From positions 65,372,222-65,436,221 of the forward strand of contig NC_030677.2 of the NCBI RefSeq assembly GCF_000004195.4: 64,000 nt of DNA. The letters run 5' to 3'. The position numbers and the translations under genes are program-made. Shown here piece after piece: positions 12,383 to 23,764 of the stretch. The notes beneath the pieces were generated by a model. It had not been told where the DNA came from, searched no databases, and was given only the letters and a program-made list of their open reading frames with translations. This stretch comes from Xenopus tropicalis (lineage: Eukaryota > Chordata > Amphibia > Anura > Pipidae). Position 1 is the first letter of the stretch. Each line of letters opens with the position of its first letter.

Positions 12383-12722
12383 AGCTGGCCATACATGCAC
12401 CGATACTATCGAACGAAACCTTGTTTCGTACGATATTCGGTGCGTGTATGGCATGTCGGCGAGTCGACTGATATCGCAGGAAGCTGCTGATATCGGACAA
12501 CTCGCCGATCGGCCAGGTTAGAAAATTTTGATCGGGCGCCATAGAAGGCGCCTGACCAAAATCTGCCGTCAGGGTTGAATCGGCAGAAGGAGGTAGAAAT
12601 CCTATTGTTTCTACCTCCTTATCTGCTGTTTCAGCCCTGACTGTGTGTGGCGGATCTGACGATGTTTCGTGCGACCGATGGTCGCACGAAACATCATTAG
12701 ATCGCCACGTGTATAGCCAGCT
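12383..12722. mobile_element. 340-bp MITE, TAA-flanked, GC-rich interior
   Basis: Terminal repeats AGCTGGCCATACA / TATAGCCAGCT are flanked by TAA at 12380-12382 and 12723-12725. The interior contains several nested stems, for example GAGGTAGAAATCC with its partner TTTCTACCTCC, and GATGTTTCGTGCGACC with GGTCGCACGAAACATC. A 133-codon frame on the minus strand is a by-product of the stem-rich sequence and has no protein homology that I recognise. Confidence 0.8.
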
Positions 12723-13053
12723 TAACTCATGCAATGGCTAGTTGCTTGGTCGTTAAAGTTCTCTAGCTTGATCCAGCCCAGTAATTGTAATTGCTTACCT
12801 GAAACCCCCGGTGCTTCTATTAAGAGAAAACCTAACCAACCCAGGGTAAAGGCAGGTGAGCAATCTTCTTCTTTCCTTCTGCTTTTTCAGCGATCCCGAG
12901 GCTGGGTTTTTGTTAAAGTTCATTTTGTTAAAGCCTGTTACTGCACTCTGCCTTAGCCCGATGCTTGCCTCAGCTACAGGCCTATATATGAACTTGTTTT
13001 CTCAGTCTTTGTACCTTATGATATTTCTAGAATTGATTCCTCTTGTTCATTAA

Positions 13054-13333
13054 AGGAGAAGGAAAGTTAAAGTTACTGGGGGATTCCAAATGTTAGGCAC
13101 CCCCCAGTGTTTGTATTGACTTACCTGACACCACAGGCTGGTGCTCCTCTTAGCAGAAAATTGCTCCGGCCTGGAGTACACACAGGCGAGCGAGAAGATG
13201 GAAAAGGATTGGTTGCCCGCATCTGTGAGTTTTTTTTCCAAACAGGAGCACCAGCCCGGATATCAGGTAAGAGAATGCAATACAAAAAAACAACATGTTA
13301 GGAACCCCCAGTGATTCTGCCTTTTCTAATTCT
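13054..13333. mobile_element. T2/Kolobok-like MITE, TTAA-flanked
   Basis: The left end reads AGGAGAAGGAAAGTTAAAG immediately after TTAA (13050-13053). The right end has a decayed inverted version before TTAA (13334-13337). Internal words ATGTTAGGCACCCCC and AACATGTTAGGAACCCCC mirror each other. TTAA target duplication plus a terminal AGG is the signature of the Xenopus T2 (Kolobok) group. piggyBac also uses TTAA but starts with CCC. Confidence 0.65.
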
Positions 13334-13339
13334 TTAAAT

Positions 13340-14640
13340 AATTGGTTTCAATGTATCCTGGATTCCAGTCTTAATCTAGCCATTAACAGGTGTATACCAG
13401 CACTTAGGCTCCTTCCTGCCAGTCACAATAGTATTTTTTTACTATTATGTTGACTTGTTTAGCAAAAGTTGTAATGTTACAATTCCCACTTATCATATTT
13501 TAATCTTTTAAAGGCATTTCCTAAATTATAAAATTGGCACTCCTAATAAATGATGAACATTAAGTATTGGTTGTGTCTAAACCAGATAGACAATCTCTGG
13601 ATGTTCAGGAGACTCGGAAATTGAGTATAAAGCATAATGCCATATACCATACCAGACATCAAGCAACTTCAGCAACTTCAGGACTCATCATAAATCAACC
13701 CTTTGTGGCACCTTAAAATAAAAAAAAAAAACTCGGTTTCTGCACTGCTCTGGAACATCAGGAAAATCTGGAACATCAGGAATCCTCCTTCCTGCAAGCT
13801 CCGGTTCTGTAATAATCAGCTGTGCTCTGATTGGATCTTTCATCTTGTGGTTTCTCCAATCAGAGCCCAGCTATCTTGACAGACAGTAAAATTGACCAAC
13901 CAAGGCACAGATGTAAGCACTGAAAAAATGAAGACTGATGAGAAGGATCTGCAGGCTGTAAACTTTACCTAAGAACCTCACCAACTCTGAACTTTTGCTG
14001 CAGATTTCATGCCACAGGTTCTATACACGTGCTTAATATGTTCTAAAGGCTGACCCACTAGCTGAAATGAAATAATTTTTTGTCACCTGACATCTATAAT
14101 ATCCCTATCACCCTTGCTTCAGTCCTAAAGTAATGCTTTCCCCCTGAAAAAGCCAGTTGTGCTCTTATATATTTGTTGTTGTTTTTGCACTTACATTTCA
14201 CTTACTTTTGTCAGTGTTTTGTTCATTTCTAGTAAGTTACAGTGGAGCCAATGCTGTGTATCAGTGCCAGTGTTATAGTGCCAGGGCCTGAATATCTGCC
14301 ATCATTACCCTCTGCTTCTCACTGCATATAATGTCCTGGGTTTATAAATATAGACTGAATTTCACTGTGTATAATGTGCCAGGGATGTGAGTACCCACTA
14401 AACTAAAACACATTTAAGGTAACTGATCCCAAACACAAATGGATGGAGAGCCCCTCACAGAAGTGTATGTATGAATACTTTTAAATCCTAAGCATTTTAG
14501 GGTGAAAAAAAGAAACCCCACCTGCACTTTTGCACAGTATCCCTGGAAGTCAGTGGGAACCACAAGAGGTAGTTGGGAGGTTCATATTTTATGCCAGCAG
14601 CGAATCCACTATGTCCCACATTAGCTTTTGATCAGTCTAT
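13340..14640. other. Non-coding stretch, no gene seen
   Basis: A short inverted pair CTCTGATTGGA / TCCAATCAGAG (about 13832-13865) forms a weak stem. Nothing else supports a feature. Confidence 0.5.
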
Positions 14641-15196
14641 GGGGCACATTTACTAATCCACGAACGTCCAAAAAGCATCCGAATGCGTTTTTTTCGTTAT
14701 GATCGGTATTTTTGCGATTTTTTTTCGTTGCAGTCGCGACTTTTTCGCGAATTGTCGTGCATTTTCCGTCGCCATCACGACTTTTTCGCGAATTGTCGCG
14801 ACTTTTTCGTCACCGTCGCGAAGTAATCGTACTGTCGCGCCGAGTACGAAAGTTTCGGATTCATTCAAGCTTCAGTATCATGACTTTCCTTGGGCCAGGT
14901 TGGAGCTGCAGAGTGCCATTGAGTCCTATGGGATGCTTCCAAAATCATGCAAAGTCACAAAGGTTTGCCCGCCGTTTACGAGCGCTCAATACGAAAAAGA
15001 CGCGACAATTCGCTAAAAAGTTGTAACGGCGATGAAAAAGTCGTGACAATTCGCGAAAAAGTCATAACGGCGACGAAAAAAGTTGCGACAATTCAAGGAA
15101 AAGTTGCGACGGCGACGAAAAAATCGCAAAATGTTCGTTTCCAATCCGATTTTTTCCCATTCGGGATTCTGATTAATGGATTAGTAAATGTGCCCA
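14641..15196 (+). mobile_element. Long MITE with conserved core and CGACGAAAAA repeats
   Basis: The left end GGGGCACATTTACTAATCCA matches the right end (reverse complement GGGCACATTTACTAATCC). The arms are built from CG-containing words such as GTCGCGACTTTTTCG and its complement, while the centre carries the non-palindromic core GACTTTCCTTGGGCCAGG also found at 4065-4482 and 24973-25425. The flanking duplication is ambiguous (TAT). Overlapping 90-105 codon frames across it are accidental. Confidence 0.75.
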
Positions 15197-15199
15197 TAT

Positions 15200-16285
15200 G
15201 TATGGCTTATCTTTAGCACAAAAAAGTCAACCTCTGCCTATGATTTCTAGAATTAGACAACCCCGCATACACGACAAAAGGGTTAATGTTTCCAAAAGTA
15301 CTGTGCTTATTTACTTTTTGTAACTGCTGGTCTTTAGAAAGGAAGTAGTTATGCTATAATTTTGGTTTCCTAGGGAACCTCATGGTTGGCAGGCTTCCTT
15401 GGAAGTATTTAGTGTATATAAAGTTGGATTCATCATTTTTATGCCATTCAATCTTTATATTAATCTTTGGGGTTAGTTCAGTAATGCACAACCCAAATAT
15501 TCTCTGGAGCGAACAAGACTAAAGCAGATAGTAGCATCTGTAGTGATTTGTGAATGTATAATAATGCTTTGTGACTTTTCAAGGACCTTGCTTTAACACC
15601 AACCAGTTAAAATAAACTTAAAACCACACACCTGTCGTTATACATCTCCTTCAGTTATGTAAATGCCCAAACTAATTGCTAAGGGTCTGACATGTTACCC
15701 ATAATCTCCATTTGAGCAGTTTAAGATATGTTTGTAGTAAAAGTGTTACCAACAGCATGGAATGTTTGTGTCCAGGAAAACAGCACACCCATCCCTCTGT
15801 AGTGTGTGGTGTTAAACCAAGGGACAGCTATATAGCAGTGAAATTTGACCAACTGCCTACATATAAAGATTTTTTTCTGCCCATTTTTTACCTAATCAAG
15901 GTAATCTGAATAAAACTCATTGGCACTATGTTCAAGTAGCATTATACTACATGATGGGTACCCATTCTAAAGATAACAATCAGTCTTTAGAAGTGCAATG
16001 ACATGATATAGAGATACAATTAATTGATCAGTAGTTTAGTGCCAAGACTTGCATTTCATTTGGCGTAGCACTGCCAAACTCAATTAACATCTGAACTTAA
16101 TTAATAGAGGACTAATTTTGGCTTAGTACAAAGTATTAAATCAATAAGCTAAGCCACCAAACAGTATATAAATGAATGGTCCAGTTCATTTTTTTCTTTA
16201 AAAATTAATATAAATAAATAGTCCAGTTAATTTTCTTCTGTAAACGAAGCATTTGTGATGATGGAAGTTGTGCATGCATACTTTG
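15200..16285. other. AT-rich non-coding stretch, no gene seen
   Basis: No gene, no tandem repeat and no recognisable element end. Confidence 0.5.
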
Positions 16286-16565
16286 GGGCACATGTACTAA
16301 TCCACGTATCCCAATCATGAATGGGAAAAAATCGTATTGGAAACGAAAATTTCAGAAGATCGCAAATATCACGAAAATGCTTACGAAAAAATCGTATTAG
16401 TCACGATAATATCGTATTGATGATCCGAAAGTCACGAAATTTTCGTACCGAACAATTGTAAACAGCGGTAAAACCTTTCCGATTTTTTCGTGCAAACATC
16501 CAAAAAAGTTGTACGGCGTACGAAAAAGTCGTGCGGACGCCTGAAAAAATTGGCAAAAAAACGCA
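16286..16565. mobile_element. MITE fragment, same end type as 14641, core missing
   Basis: It starts GGGGCACATGTACTAATCCA and continues with the family words AATCGTATTGGAAACGAAAATTTC, split here as AATCGTATTGG then AACGAAAATTTC, plus ATCACGAAAATGC and GTACGAAAAAGTCGTG. It lacks the GGGCCAGGTTGGAGCTGCAG core and has no recognisable right end, so it is truncated or a deletion derivative. Confidence 0.65.
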
Positions 16566-16644
16566 CAATTAGGCTATTGTGATCTCAAGATATACAGTGA
16601 GTTCAGTATACAGTTTGTTTAGTGTAGATACAAGTATATTTGCT

Positions 16645-16742
16645 AAAAGTATGTCCAAATATAGCAATGGGGGTCATTTGGGGGAGTTGAACTTGATTGT
16701 CTATTGACTTTTTTTTAACCAAAATTAACTATGTAACTTTGC
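16645..16742 (+). repeat. 3' terminus of a CR1-like retrotransposon
   Basis: The sequence GAGTTGAACTTGATTG then an A/T run and TTAACTATGTAACTTTG resembles the 3' terminus at 33500-33545 on the other strand (GGGTTGAACTTGATGGAC ... CTATGTAACTATGTAAG). Such short 3' stubs result from 5' truncation during reverse transcription. Confidence 0.6.
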
Positions 16743-17419
16743 ACATTGGGGCCCCTGGTGCTTCTAACCTGCAAAGGCAAATGCCATTCAAGCTTGGGGG
16801 TGTTCCAGGGATATTCAACGAAAACTGAAGTCCCTTTTGTCAAACACAAGCTGTGCTGTATTTCAGCTTGAAGATATGTGTCCTGGTGTACTACCTCTGG
16901 GGCAAGGTGCAAAGTAGAAAATTCAGTGAGTTGCCCCTAGCTTAGAAAATGAGCCCCTCTAAATGTTTCCCTCTTACTATGCTGATTTTTAGTATGGGTA
17001 ATGTTGTTTCGATTTTGTTTCAAAATATAGAACCCTCTATTAATTATTTGTGCAATCATATATTAATGCAAGCTTTAAAGTGGAACTCCACCTAAATGTA
17101 TTTTGACATATCAAATTAAAATGTAATTTTAAGCAACTTTTTAATTTGCAGTAAAGAAAAAATTTCAGTGGTTTTATAACATAAGTGTAATTGCAATCAA
17201 AAGCACTGTTTATGTTTCCCCTTTGGTACTGCTGGCTCTGGCTGAAATAATGAAGCCAACCCTTTTCCAGGCTAGACTTCTGTTACCTTATTATGTATTG
17301 GTTCAAGAGTTAGTAACAGCTGTGCCGATGCTCCTTTTAATAGCAATTCCATTTATAAGCCTAAAACCACTGAAAATATTTAGTATGTATAGTGGAAAAT
17401 TTGTAGAATTACAAAAACC

Positions 17420-17610
17420 CATTATCCAGAAAGCTCCAAATTACATGAAGGCCTACTCTCGTATTTCCCTTTTCTCTGTAATAATTAAACAGTAAATCCT
17501 TATTAGTGACAAAATAATCCTATTGGGTTTAATTAATGTTTAAATAATCTTTTAGTAGACTTAAAAGTATGGAGATCCAAATTATGGCAAAAACATACAG
17601 AAGGTCCTTT
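17420..17610. repeat. Fragment of 'tatccagaa' MITE family
   Basis: It contains CCCATTATCCAGAAAGCTC and GAGATCCAAATTATGG, words shared with the more complete copies at 48567-48966, 49173-49494 and 51897-52127. The ends are worn. A possible T2-like left end (TTAA then AGTGGAACTCCACC, about 17075-17095) lies just upstream but has no recognisable right end. Confidence 0.5.
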
Positions 17611-17826
17611 ACTTACAGATCTATTTTTTTAACATTGCCTCATTTTTACCTATAATTCCAATGTCATCGCTGTCACCAGGGTGAGATGTGCAATTGTGGC
17701 TGGCACGTCAAAATTGCCATTGTTGCGCTTGCTTGTCTACGCAAAATTTCTTAGTCACAACTAACACAACTGTTATAGGGAAAGTAAATATCCTACCCAG
17801 CTTATCAGTCAGTGCACCACTAGATT

Positions 17827-18112
17827 CTCTATACCAGTCATCTTTAACCAGTGGCTTGTGAGCAACATGTTGCTCACCACCCCCTTTGATGCTGCTTCTA
17901 GTGGCCTCAAAGTAAGTGCCCATTTATAAATATCTGGCTTGGAGGCAAGTTTTGGAAGCACAGAGACACAATTTCCAAGCAGAGCCTCCTGCAAGCCATA
18001 AGGCTACCAAATAGCCAATCACAGCCCTTTTTTGGCATCCCCAAAGAACTTTTTCACACTTGACTTACTAACACTTTTTTATCTGAATGTGGCTCAAGAT
18101 CCCAGCTCTATA
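17827..18112 (+). mobile_element. hAT-like MITE with 20-bp palindrome
   Basis: The left end resembles CAGT-ATC--AACCAGTGGCT, the type of hAT-like terminus common in frogs, followed by GTGAGCAACATGTTGCTCAC, a perfect 20-bp palindrome at 17858-17877. The right side contains GTGGCTCAAGATCCC, an inverted relative of the left end. No 8-bp duplication was established. It does not code. Confidence 0.5.
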
Positions 18113-18420
18113 CCTCCCCCCCCCCCATTCTATAGAGGGACTGCATGATATGCAAAAAAGGCAAGTACTTTTACTATTGAAACCAGTTCTTATGCTCTCA
18201 GCTGTAACATCAACCTGCATAGATCTCTGCAAGGCTACAGTTTCTAGAGCTCCGCATATGATATTCACCCACTAGATAGCAGATCTGAGCAGGTAGTGTT
18301 ACATCAAAAGGCAAGCAGTAATACACAGTAGCTTCTGATAAGTAGGTAGAGAGTAATAGGATATAAGTAGGCATTACTATAAATGTCATTTTCTGTAGAA
18401 TTGTCTGACTAACTGATTAC

Positions 18421-18865
18421 AGGGCACATTTACTTACCAAGGCACAGTGAGTAAAGTACAATTTAGAGCACAATTGATATGTTTTTTTCCAACAATGCAC
18501 CATTTTCCCCCAGACTTCTGGAGTCATTGTGGACACAAATGGGCAATTCTCTTGATGCAATTGTGCTGCGGCTACTGCAGTTGCTTCTGATTTACTAAAA
18601 TGAACGCAGATGTGCTTGTACAAATAGGGCTCAGTTATGATGAATATTTTCAATGTCTGCTTGCGTCATTTCCAGTGTTCAGTGTGCAAGTGACATGTGC
18701 ACCTATTCTTTCAGCATAGAGGGAACCCTGGAACTACCACCTTGACAGGAGATGGCAGTTCCAGGATTCCCCTGCATCAATAGGTACAGCAGCGCTCCAT
18801 TTGGAACAGAAATCAGGAAGGACTGAGTGGTGCAGGGAAATGTGCAAGTTGCCCACTGCGCTTCA
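18421..18865 (-). repeat. Interspersed repeat, inverted copy of 8264-8740
   Basis: Read on the minus strand it gives the same ordered words as 8264-8740 (GCAGTGGGCAACTTGC, TTGATGCAGGGG, GCATCAAGAGAATTGCCC, CCATTTGTGTCCA, TTGGTAAGTAAATG). Its plus-strand left end is AGGGCACATTTACTTACC. Confidence 0.7.
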
Positions 18866-19226
18866 GATGTACATGTAGTATATTCAGGCTGTGGATTATA
18901 GATATCATCTTTTGTTATTTTACTCCCATGCCAGGGAACCTTAATATGCTGCTAACCAACCACAAAATATAGCAGCTATTAAAATGTATGAAGATTTCAA
19001 GTAATCCAAGGTCATCACATTCTTTTCATACTTGAAGCATCTTACGGGAGACTTAAGGGGTGGATAGCAAGGGAAAGGGGAAAATTACTTCTGGTTTCTC
19101 TGCAACAATTTGAGAGCTGCCACTTAGTGATGTTAAAGACTGACAGAAAGTGGGCCAGGGCAACTTGTTTTGTTAAAATGATATTATTTAAAGTATTTTT
19201 TTTAAGAAACTATTAAAATTAATTAA

Positions 19227-19702
19227 AGGAGACATATTGGATAAATGGTAAAAACCCTAATTTTGTAGGCAATTATGAATAATATAGGGTGCTGGTTTCA
19301 CTTTGGGCTAATAATGAATCCTATCTGTAAAAATGGCCCCTTTATTGGAGCTCCCTATAGATCTTATCAGTTCTCTGTCCCTGTTTCAAATGAAGGGTGG
19401 GCGTGTCGTAACGGTCCCTGCCAGAAGCACAGTAGGAGGGGGATAGCCAATCACAGCCCTGCACTCACACAAGCAGAGACAGGCTTCAGTTCCCAATCAG
19501 GTCAGCCTAGCTGCTGATTGGTTCCTATGCTACAGTGCAGGGTACGGAGGGCCGCCGGCTCCCCAGCTCATCCAGAGAATTCAGCCAGCAGGAAGTGGAA
19601 CAGATGGGCGGGACTAGTGGGGGGTTTTTAGGCACAATCGTTCTATATTTAGAGGAGTATAATTCACTGGTGCATTCATAATTTTTATATGATATGTCTC
19701 CT
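19227..19702. mobile_element. T2/Kolobok-like element with intact ends
   Basis: The terminal repeats AGGAGACATAT (left) and ATATGTCTCCT (right) lie exactly inside TTAA target sites at 19223-19226 and 19703-19706. This is the clearest complete element of the T2 type in the window. Its 476-bp interior is GC-richer than the flanks, contains ATAGCCAATCACAGCCCT and CTGATTGGTTCC, and encodes no transposase, so it is non-autonomous. Confidence 0.85.
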
Positions 19703-19709
19703 TTAAGGG

Positions 19710-21470
19710 GTGACAGAATCCCTTTAAAACGTCCATAAATAAGCTGTTTTGTTTGGCACATTATGAGTGTTAATAATTGCTCCCTATCCCCCCCCATTAG
19801 AGTCACAAGGGACACGCAAGTAACCAGCATCATGTCCCTGATAATCCTTTCAGACACTGACAGCGCACTTATAGTAGAGCTGGAGCTGGGAATATATTTT
19901 ATAAGAGCAGAAAAATGCAGAATATCATGCGAGGTTTATTTTATTAGTATGCATGATTTTAGTTCAAACATGAGTCTGATTCCTTTTATAACAGATGTAT
20001 TTTAAGCAGCTCTCTGCTCTGAAGTGTCCTCAAATCATCTTCACACGGCAAGAACAGAGTTTGGTTATATGAAATCTTTCCATTTCAGTTCCAGTAAGTT
20101 TCATGCTTCCTTTGCACTTTAGATTGAAGGATTTTCAAGCACAATACATCTTTTTACATTCATTTCTATAATGTATAAATATACATACATTTATATAAGA
20201 AAATTACTGTAGTGCAAATCTGAGATGCTTACATTTCCCACTTTAAAAAAATGCTATAATTCTGCCAATATGCGATCATTCTAACTCTTCAATCATGCCT
20301 TTAATTCTTTAAACTGTTGCCTTTACTGCATTTAATCAATACATATATTATCATCTAGCAATGCATTGCATTTATATTAAATGCTTTTGTTACTTTTCAT
20401 ATTATATTATAACCTATTCTCAGCTTTGCTCAGTTGCTGGCATCGCTTCCTACTCTGTGGCCTTATACTCCTGTAGTAGAACTATAGCATCAGAATCCAT
20501 GGCTCTAGTCTCACCTTCTCCCCTTAGTAAAGACCTACCTGTATGCTAATGGCACATGGGGCACTTGACTGCTTACTAAAAGCAATGGCAGTGAGAATGC
20601 CCCTCTCTGTCTGTCACTCTTTAAAAGAGGAAAGCAAGCAGAATACCCTGCTTCTATGTTTTGGGGGTGAGTTTAGATTAGTGAAGTACATGTTCCTTTA
20701 ATACATAGTAGGGCACAGTAGAGCTTCACCACATAGGATATACCTTATCCCTGCATGCCCAGGAATAAAATTAGTACTGCTGGGAAAGATTAAGCTCTCA
20801 AGGGGTTTAATGGTGATACACAGTCATTTTTATAAATTGATTGAAAGCAATGTTATGACATATAAGAAGCAAACTATCAAAATCTGTACACAATCCTGTA
20901 TGTTGCCTCTAATCTCTGAGATACCCACGAAAGGATAAATAAATTGCAGTTCATTTTCAGTGTAGCCTAGCACGCATTGTATTGGATTCTTTGTGCGCAC
21001 CACAGTTAGTTGTATCCACTCAAAATTTGTTTGAGCCTCTGGGGTAACATCTTATAGAGAGTGATGTGATTTGTATTTTATAATTCAGAAAAACCTAACA
21101 AATAGGAGATTGTTGGTATAGAAGCCATAATGGTCTGAGATAGTGTTGCCTTTACTATATACCAGATTTCCTTTTATACTACAGAGGGAGTTTGTACCAC
21201 CCCCTCCAGAATACATTACTTCTCCTGCTCTGTAGCTAGGGCCTTACCTAATAAAACTTCACTTCATACAGAGGAAACCCCTCAACTGTACAATTAAACT
21301 TAAATTATAGAAAGACTAGCCAAGTTTGAGTTCCTGCAAGGAGATATGAATTTAAGGTACATATCTTTATTTAGCTGAGTAGGTAGCATCACTGCAATGT
21401 TTCTATCATAATTATGAATGTATGTGCTGTACTAACTATAGTTACTCGAGGCTCAGGGTCTTTATAGACT
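19710..21470. other. Non-coding stretch, no gene seen
   Basis: No recognisable protein, RNA or repeat. Short frames of up to 80 codons are compatible with chance. Confidence 0.5.
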
Positions 21471-21474
21471 ACGT

Positions 21475-21640
21475 CAGTGGTTCCCAAACTGTGGGACTGG
21501 CCCCCATAAATGTGCCTAGAACAGTGGCAGGGGTGACCAAGACTGAGTGGCATCTAGAAATATTTTTGGGGAGAAAGCCTATTTGCTGTCCTACATACCC
21601 CACAAAGCTTGAAGGTCATTTGGGTTGAGACTTGGGAAAA
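21475..21640 (+). mobile_element. Possible hAT-like element left end
   Basis: It begins CAGTGGTTCCCAAACTGTGG, which closely matches the CAGNGGTTCCCAAAC termini of many hAT elements. I did not find a matching right end, so length and class are uncertain. Confidence 0.35.
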
Positions 21641-21649
21641 AAACATATT

Positions 21650-22060
21650 TGCTGTAGATATCCATGAAAATATGGCTAAATGAATGATACACCGATACTT
21701 TTGTAGTTTTGGTCTTGTTCAAAGATTGGCCTCCAAGTGGGGAGTAGACTAAAAATCATATCTAAAATCCAATATCTAAAAAGACTGAACTATAACCTCA
21801 TGTGTAGTCAAGTAGGGATATTTTGACTTTAAACTATTAAGGCCAGGGGCTAGTTAGCCCTGTAGATTTGACCCACACTAATCAGTTGAGATTGATTAAG
21901 TTTGTCTCTCATCTTGCAGTAATTGTGTTTATTCTGCAGAAGATAACTATCTATAAACATGACTTGATGACAACTTGTAGTTTTATAACTAATTCCTTAA
22001 AGACAATGAAGTAGAACGATTTTTAGACAGATTTATCAAAATGTGAGATTAGAGCTCACA
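21650..22060. other. Non-coding stretch, nothing seen
   Basis: AT-rich sequence with no motif or repeat recognised. Confidence 0.5.
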
Positions 22061-22149
22061 ATCAGGGCCGCCATCAGAAATCACGGGGCCCCTCAAAACA
22101 AAATTTTCTGTGCCCCCCTCCCATCAATACAAAGAACACACAGACACTG

Positions 22150-22296
22150 GTAGGTAGGGCCGCCTAAAACATTGGTAGCCAGGGCCCCCCTAAAACATTG
22201 GTGGCCAGGGGTTACGTTTTGTATTGGTGCCACAGCAGGTACCCCTTAAAACATTGCTAGCCAGCCCAGGGCTTGTTAAAACATTGGTGGTCCTCC
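22150..22296 (+). repeat. Short tandem block built on AAAACATTGG
   Basis: AAAACATTGGTAGCC, AAAACATTGGTGGCC, AAAACATTGCTAGCC and AAAACATTGGTGGTC occur in sequence, separated by variable C/G-rich spacers. These are about four degenerate units inside the composite repeat. Confidence 0.7.
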
Positions 22297-22369
22297 CTCA
22301 AATTACTTATACTATGGCCCGCTCCCCGCTGCTTCCTTACTGCTTCCTCCCGCTCCCCCCCACGTCCTC

Positions 22370-22905
22370 CTGCATCCTTTGGCTCACCCCCAGTGTCATC
22401 CTGCTTCCTCCAGGGCCCCCAAAGCATCCTCCAGCTCTCCCCCAGCATCCTCCTGCTTCCCCCAGGGCACCCTCAGCATCCTTGTGCTTCCCCCAGGGCC
22501 CCCCCAAGCATCCTTCAGCCCCCCCAGCATCCTCCTGCTTCCCACAGGCCCCCCCAAGAATCCTCCAGCTACCACCAGTCTCCTTCTGCTTCCTCCAGGG
22601 CCCCCCAGCATCCTCCTGCTTCCCCCATGCCTTCCCCCAAGCATCCTCCTGCTCCCCCCCCCCCAGTATCCTGCCGCTTCCTCCAGGGCACCCCAAGCAT
22701 CCTCCAGCTCCCCCCAGCATCCTCCTACTTCCCGCCAGCATCCTGCTGCTTCCTCCAGGGCCCCCCAAGCATCCTCTAGCTCCCCCTCAGCATCCTCCTG
22801 CTTCCCCCAGGGCACCCCCAGCATCCTTCTGCTTTCCCCAGGGCCCGCCACAAGCATCCTTCAGCTCCCCCCCAGCATCCTCCTGCTTCCTCCTCCTCTC
22901 CTCCC
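22370..22905. repeat. Cytosine-rich minisatellite, ~50-bp unit
   Basis: About ten degenerate units alternate AGCATCCTCCAGCTCCCCC-like and AGCATCCTCCTGCTTCCCCC-like halves joined by CAGGGCCCCCC. All six frames are nearly stop-free, producing proline/serine-rich or glycine-rich predictions of up to 275 codons that are artefacts of the array. The minus strand is a series of G-runs of four to seven or more, so quadruplex formation is possible. Confidence 0.85.
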
Positions 22906-22953
22906 CACGCTGCTTCCTTGCGGCTCCCATGCGTTCTCTGGCTTCGGTGACGT

Positions 22954-23089
22954 CTTCCGCTATGTCACGCTGCTCCCCGCTACATCTGCACTTTTATAAG
23001 GTTGCACCCCGTGTGTGTGACGTCAATACGCACGGGTGCAACCTTATATAAGTGCAGATGTAGCAGGGAGCAGCGTGACATAGCAGAGG
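22954..23089. repeat. Hairpin with ~58-bp arms and CRE octamer in loop
   Basis: The left arm (TCTTCCGCTATGTCACGCTG onward) pairs with the right arm (CAGCGTGACATAGCAGAGGA) with only a few mismatches. Both include TACATCTGCACTT and AAGGTTGCACCC. The roughly 16-base loop holds TGACGTCA (23018-23025), the palindromic cAMP-response-element octamer. Whether it is functional is unknown. Confidence 0.85.
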
Positions 23090-23219
23090 ATGCCAGCAAT
23101 GATAGGGCCCAAAGGGGGAGCAAGCTAAGAAAACTCTTGCACGGCCGGGCCCCCTTTAAAGTTAAAAAAGTCCGGGCCCAGGACGACTGTCCCCGCTGTG
23201 CCTTCCTGACTTTCTACTC

Positions 23220-23760
23220 ATGACAAGGGGACTCCTCAATTACGCTTCAACTAGAGGCACCCCACTGAACCCCCTTGTTAAATATCTTAATGAAACACCA
23301 GGAGACAGAGGTGGAGAAAATGGCTACAGCATTTATTCACATTTTATCAAATAAATAGGACCTTGTCAGCCTAACCCAAGGCAATAACCTAAAGCTATAA
23401 TTCCATAAGAGGTCACTACTATGCTCTGCCGCTCCTTGCTCAAGACTTGAATGAGTATTAGACGGCCTCTACCTACAGAGAGGATGGCCCCAAACTCTGC
23501 TACCAGCAGGAGCTGCATTACCAACCATGAGAGAAGCTCAGCAGCCCTGCTGCCGGTCCTGGATCTGCAGTGTCTCGATGATAGGAAATCCAAGCAGGCT
23601 GTCACCTAGCACAAGCAGTAGTAGCGTCTGTATCTATCAATCCACCACGTAGTCACAGGAGAGAACCTCCTTTCTCCCTCTGCTAAAATTACCTGTGCAG
23701 TACACTGGCAAGGTCCTACCACTGCTGTGACAAATAAAACTTAAAATACATTATCATATA
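23220..23760. other. Non-coding stretch, no gene seen
   Basis: Mixed-composition sequence with no recognisable coding or repeat features. Confidence 0.45.
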
Positions 23761-23764
23761 TCCA

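Larger units (their letters stand above)
22063..23215 (+). repeat. Composite GC-rich repeat element
   Basis: It begins CAGGGCCGCCATCAGAAATC, matching the start of the repeat at 50966 (CAGGGCCACCATCAGAAAC). It is followed by a tandem AAAACATTGG-containing block, a cytosine-rich minisatellite, a hairpin and a GGGCCCAGG-rich end. The abrupt GC rise relative to both flanks and the shared start with 50966 argue that the whole block is one mobile repeat. Its class is unknown and the right boundary is approximate. Confidence 0.55.

Noticed and set aside
12333..12734. 133-codon minus-strand frame
   Set aside because: It coincides with a stem-rich MITE with TAA duplications and has no recognised domain.
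22224..23051. 275-codon plus-strand reading frame, proline/serine-rich
   Set aside because: It lies in a cytosine-rich minisatellite in which all frames on both strands are open. No start context or conserved domain; an artefact of the array.
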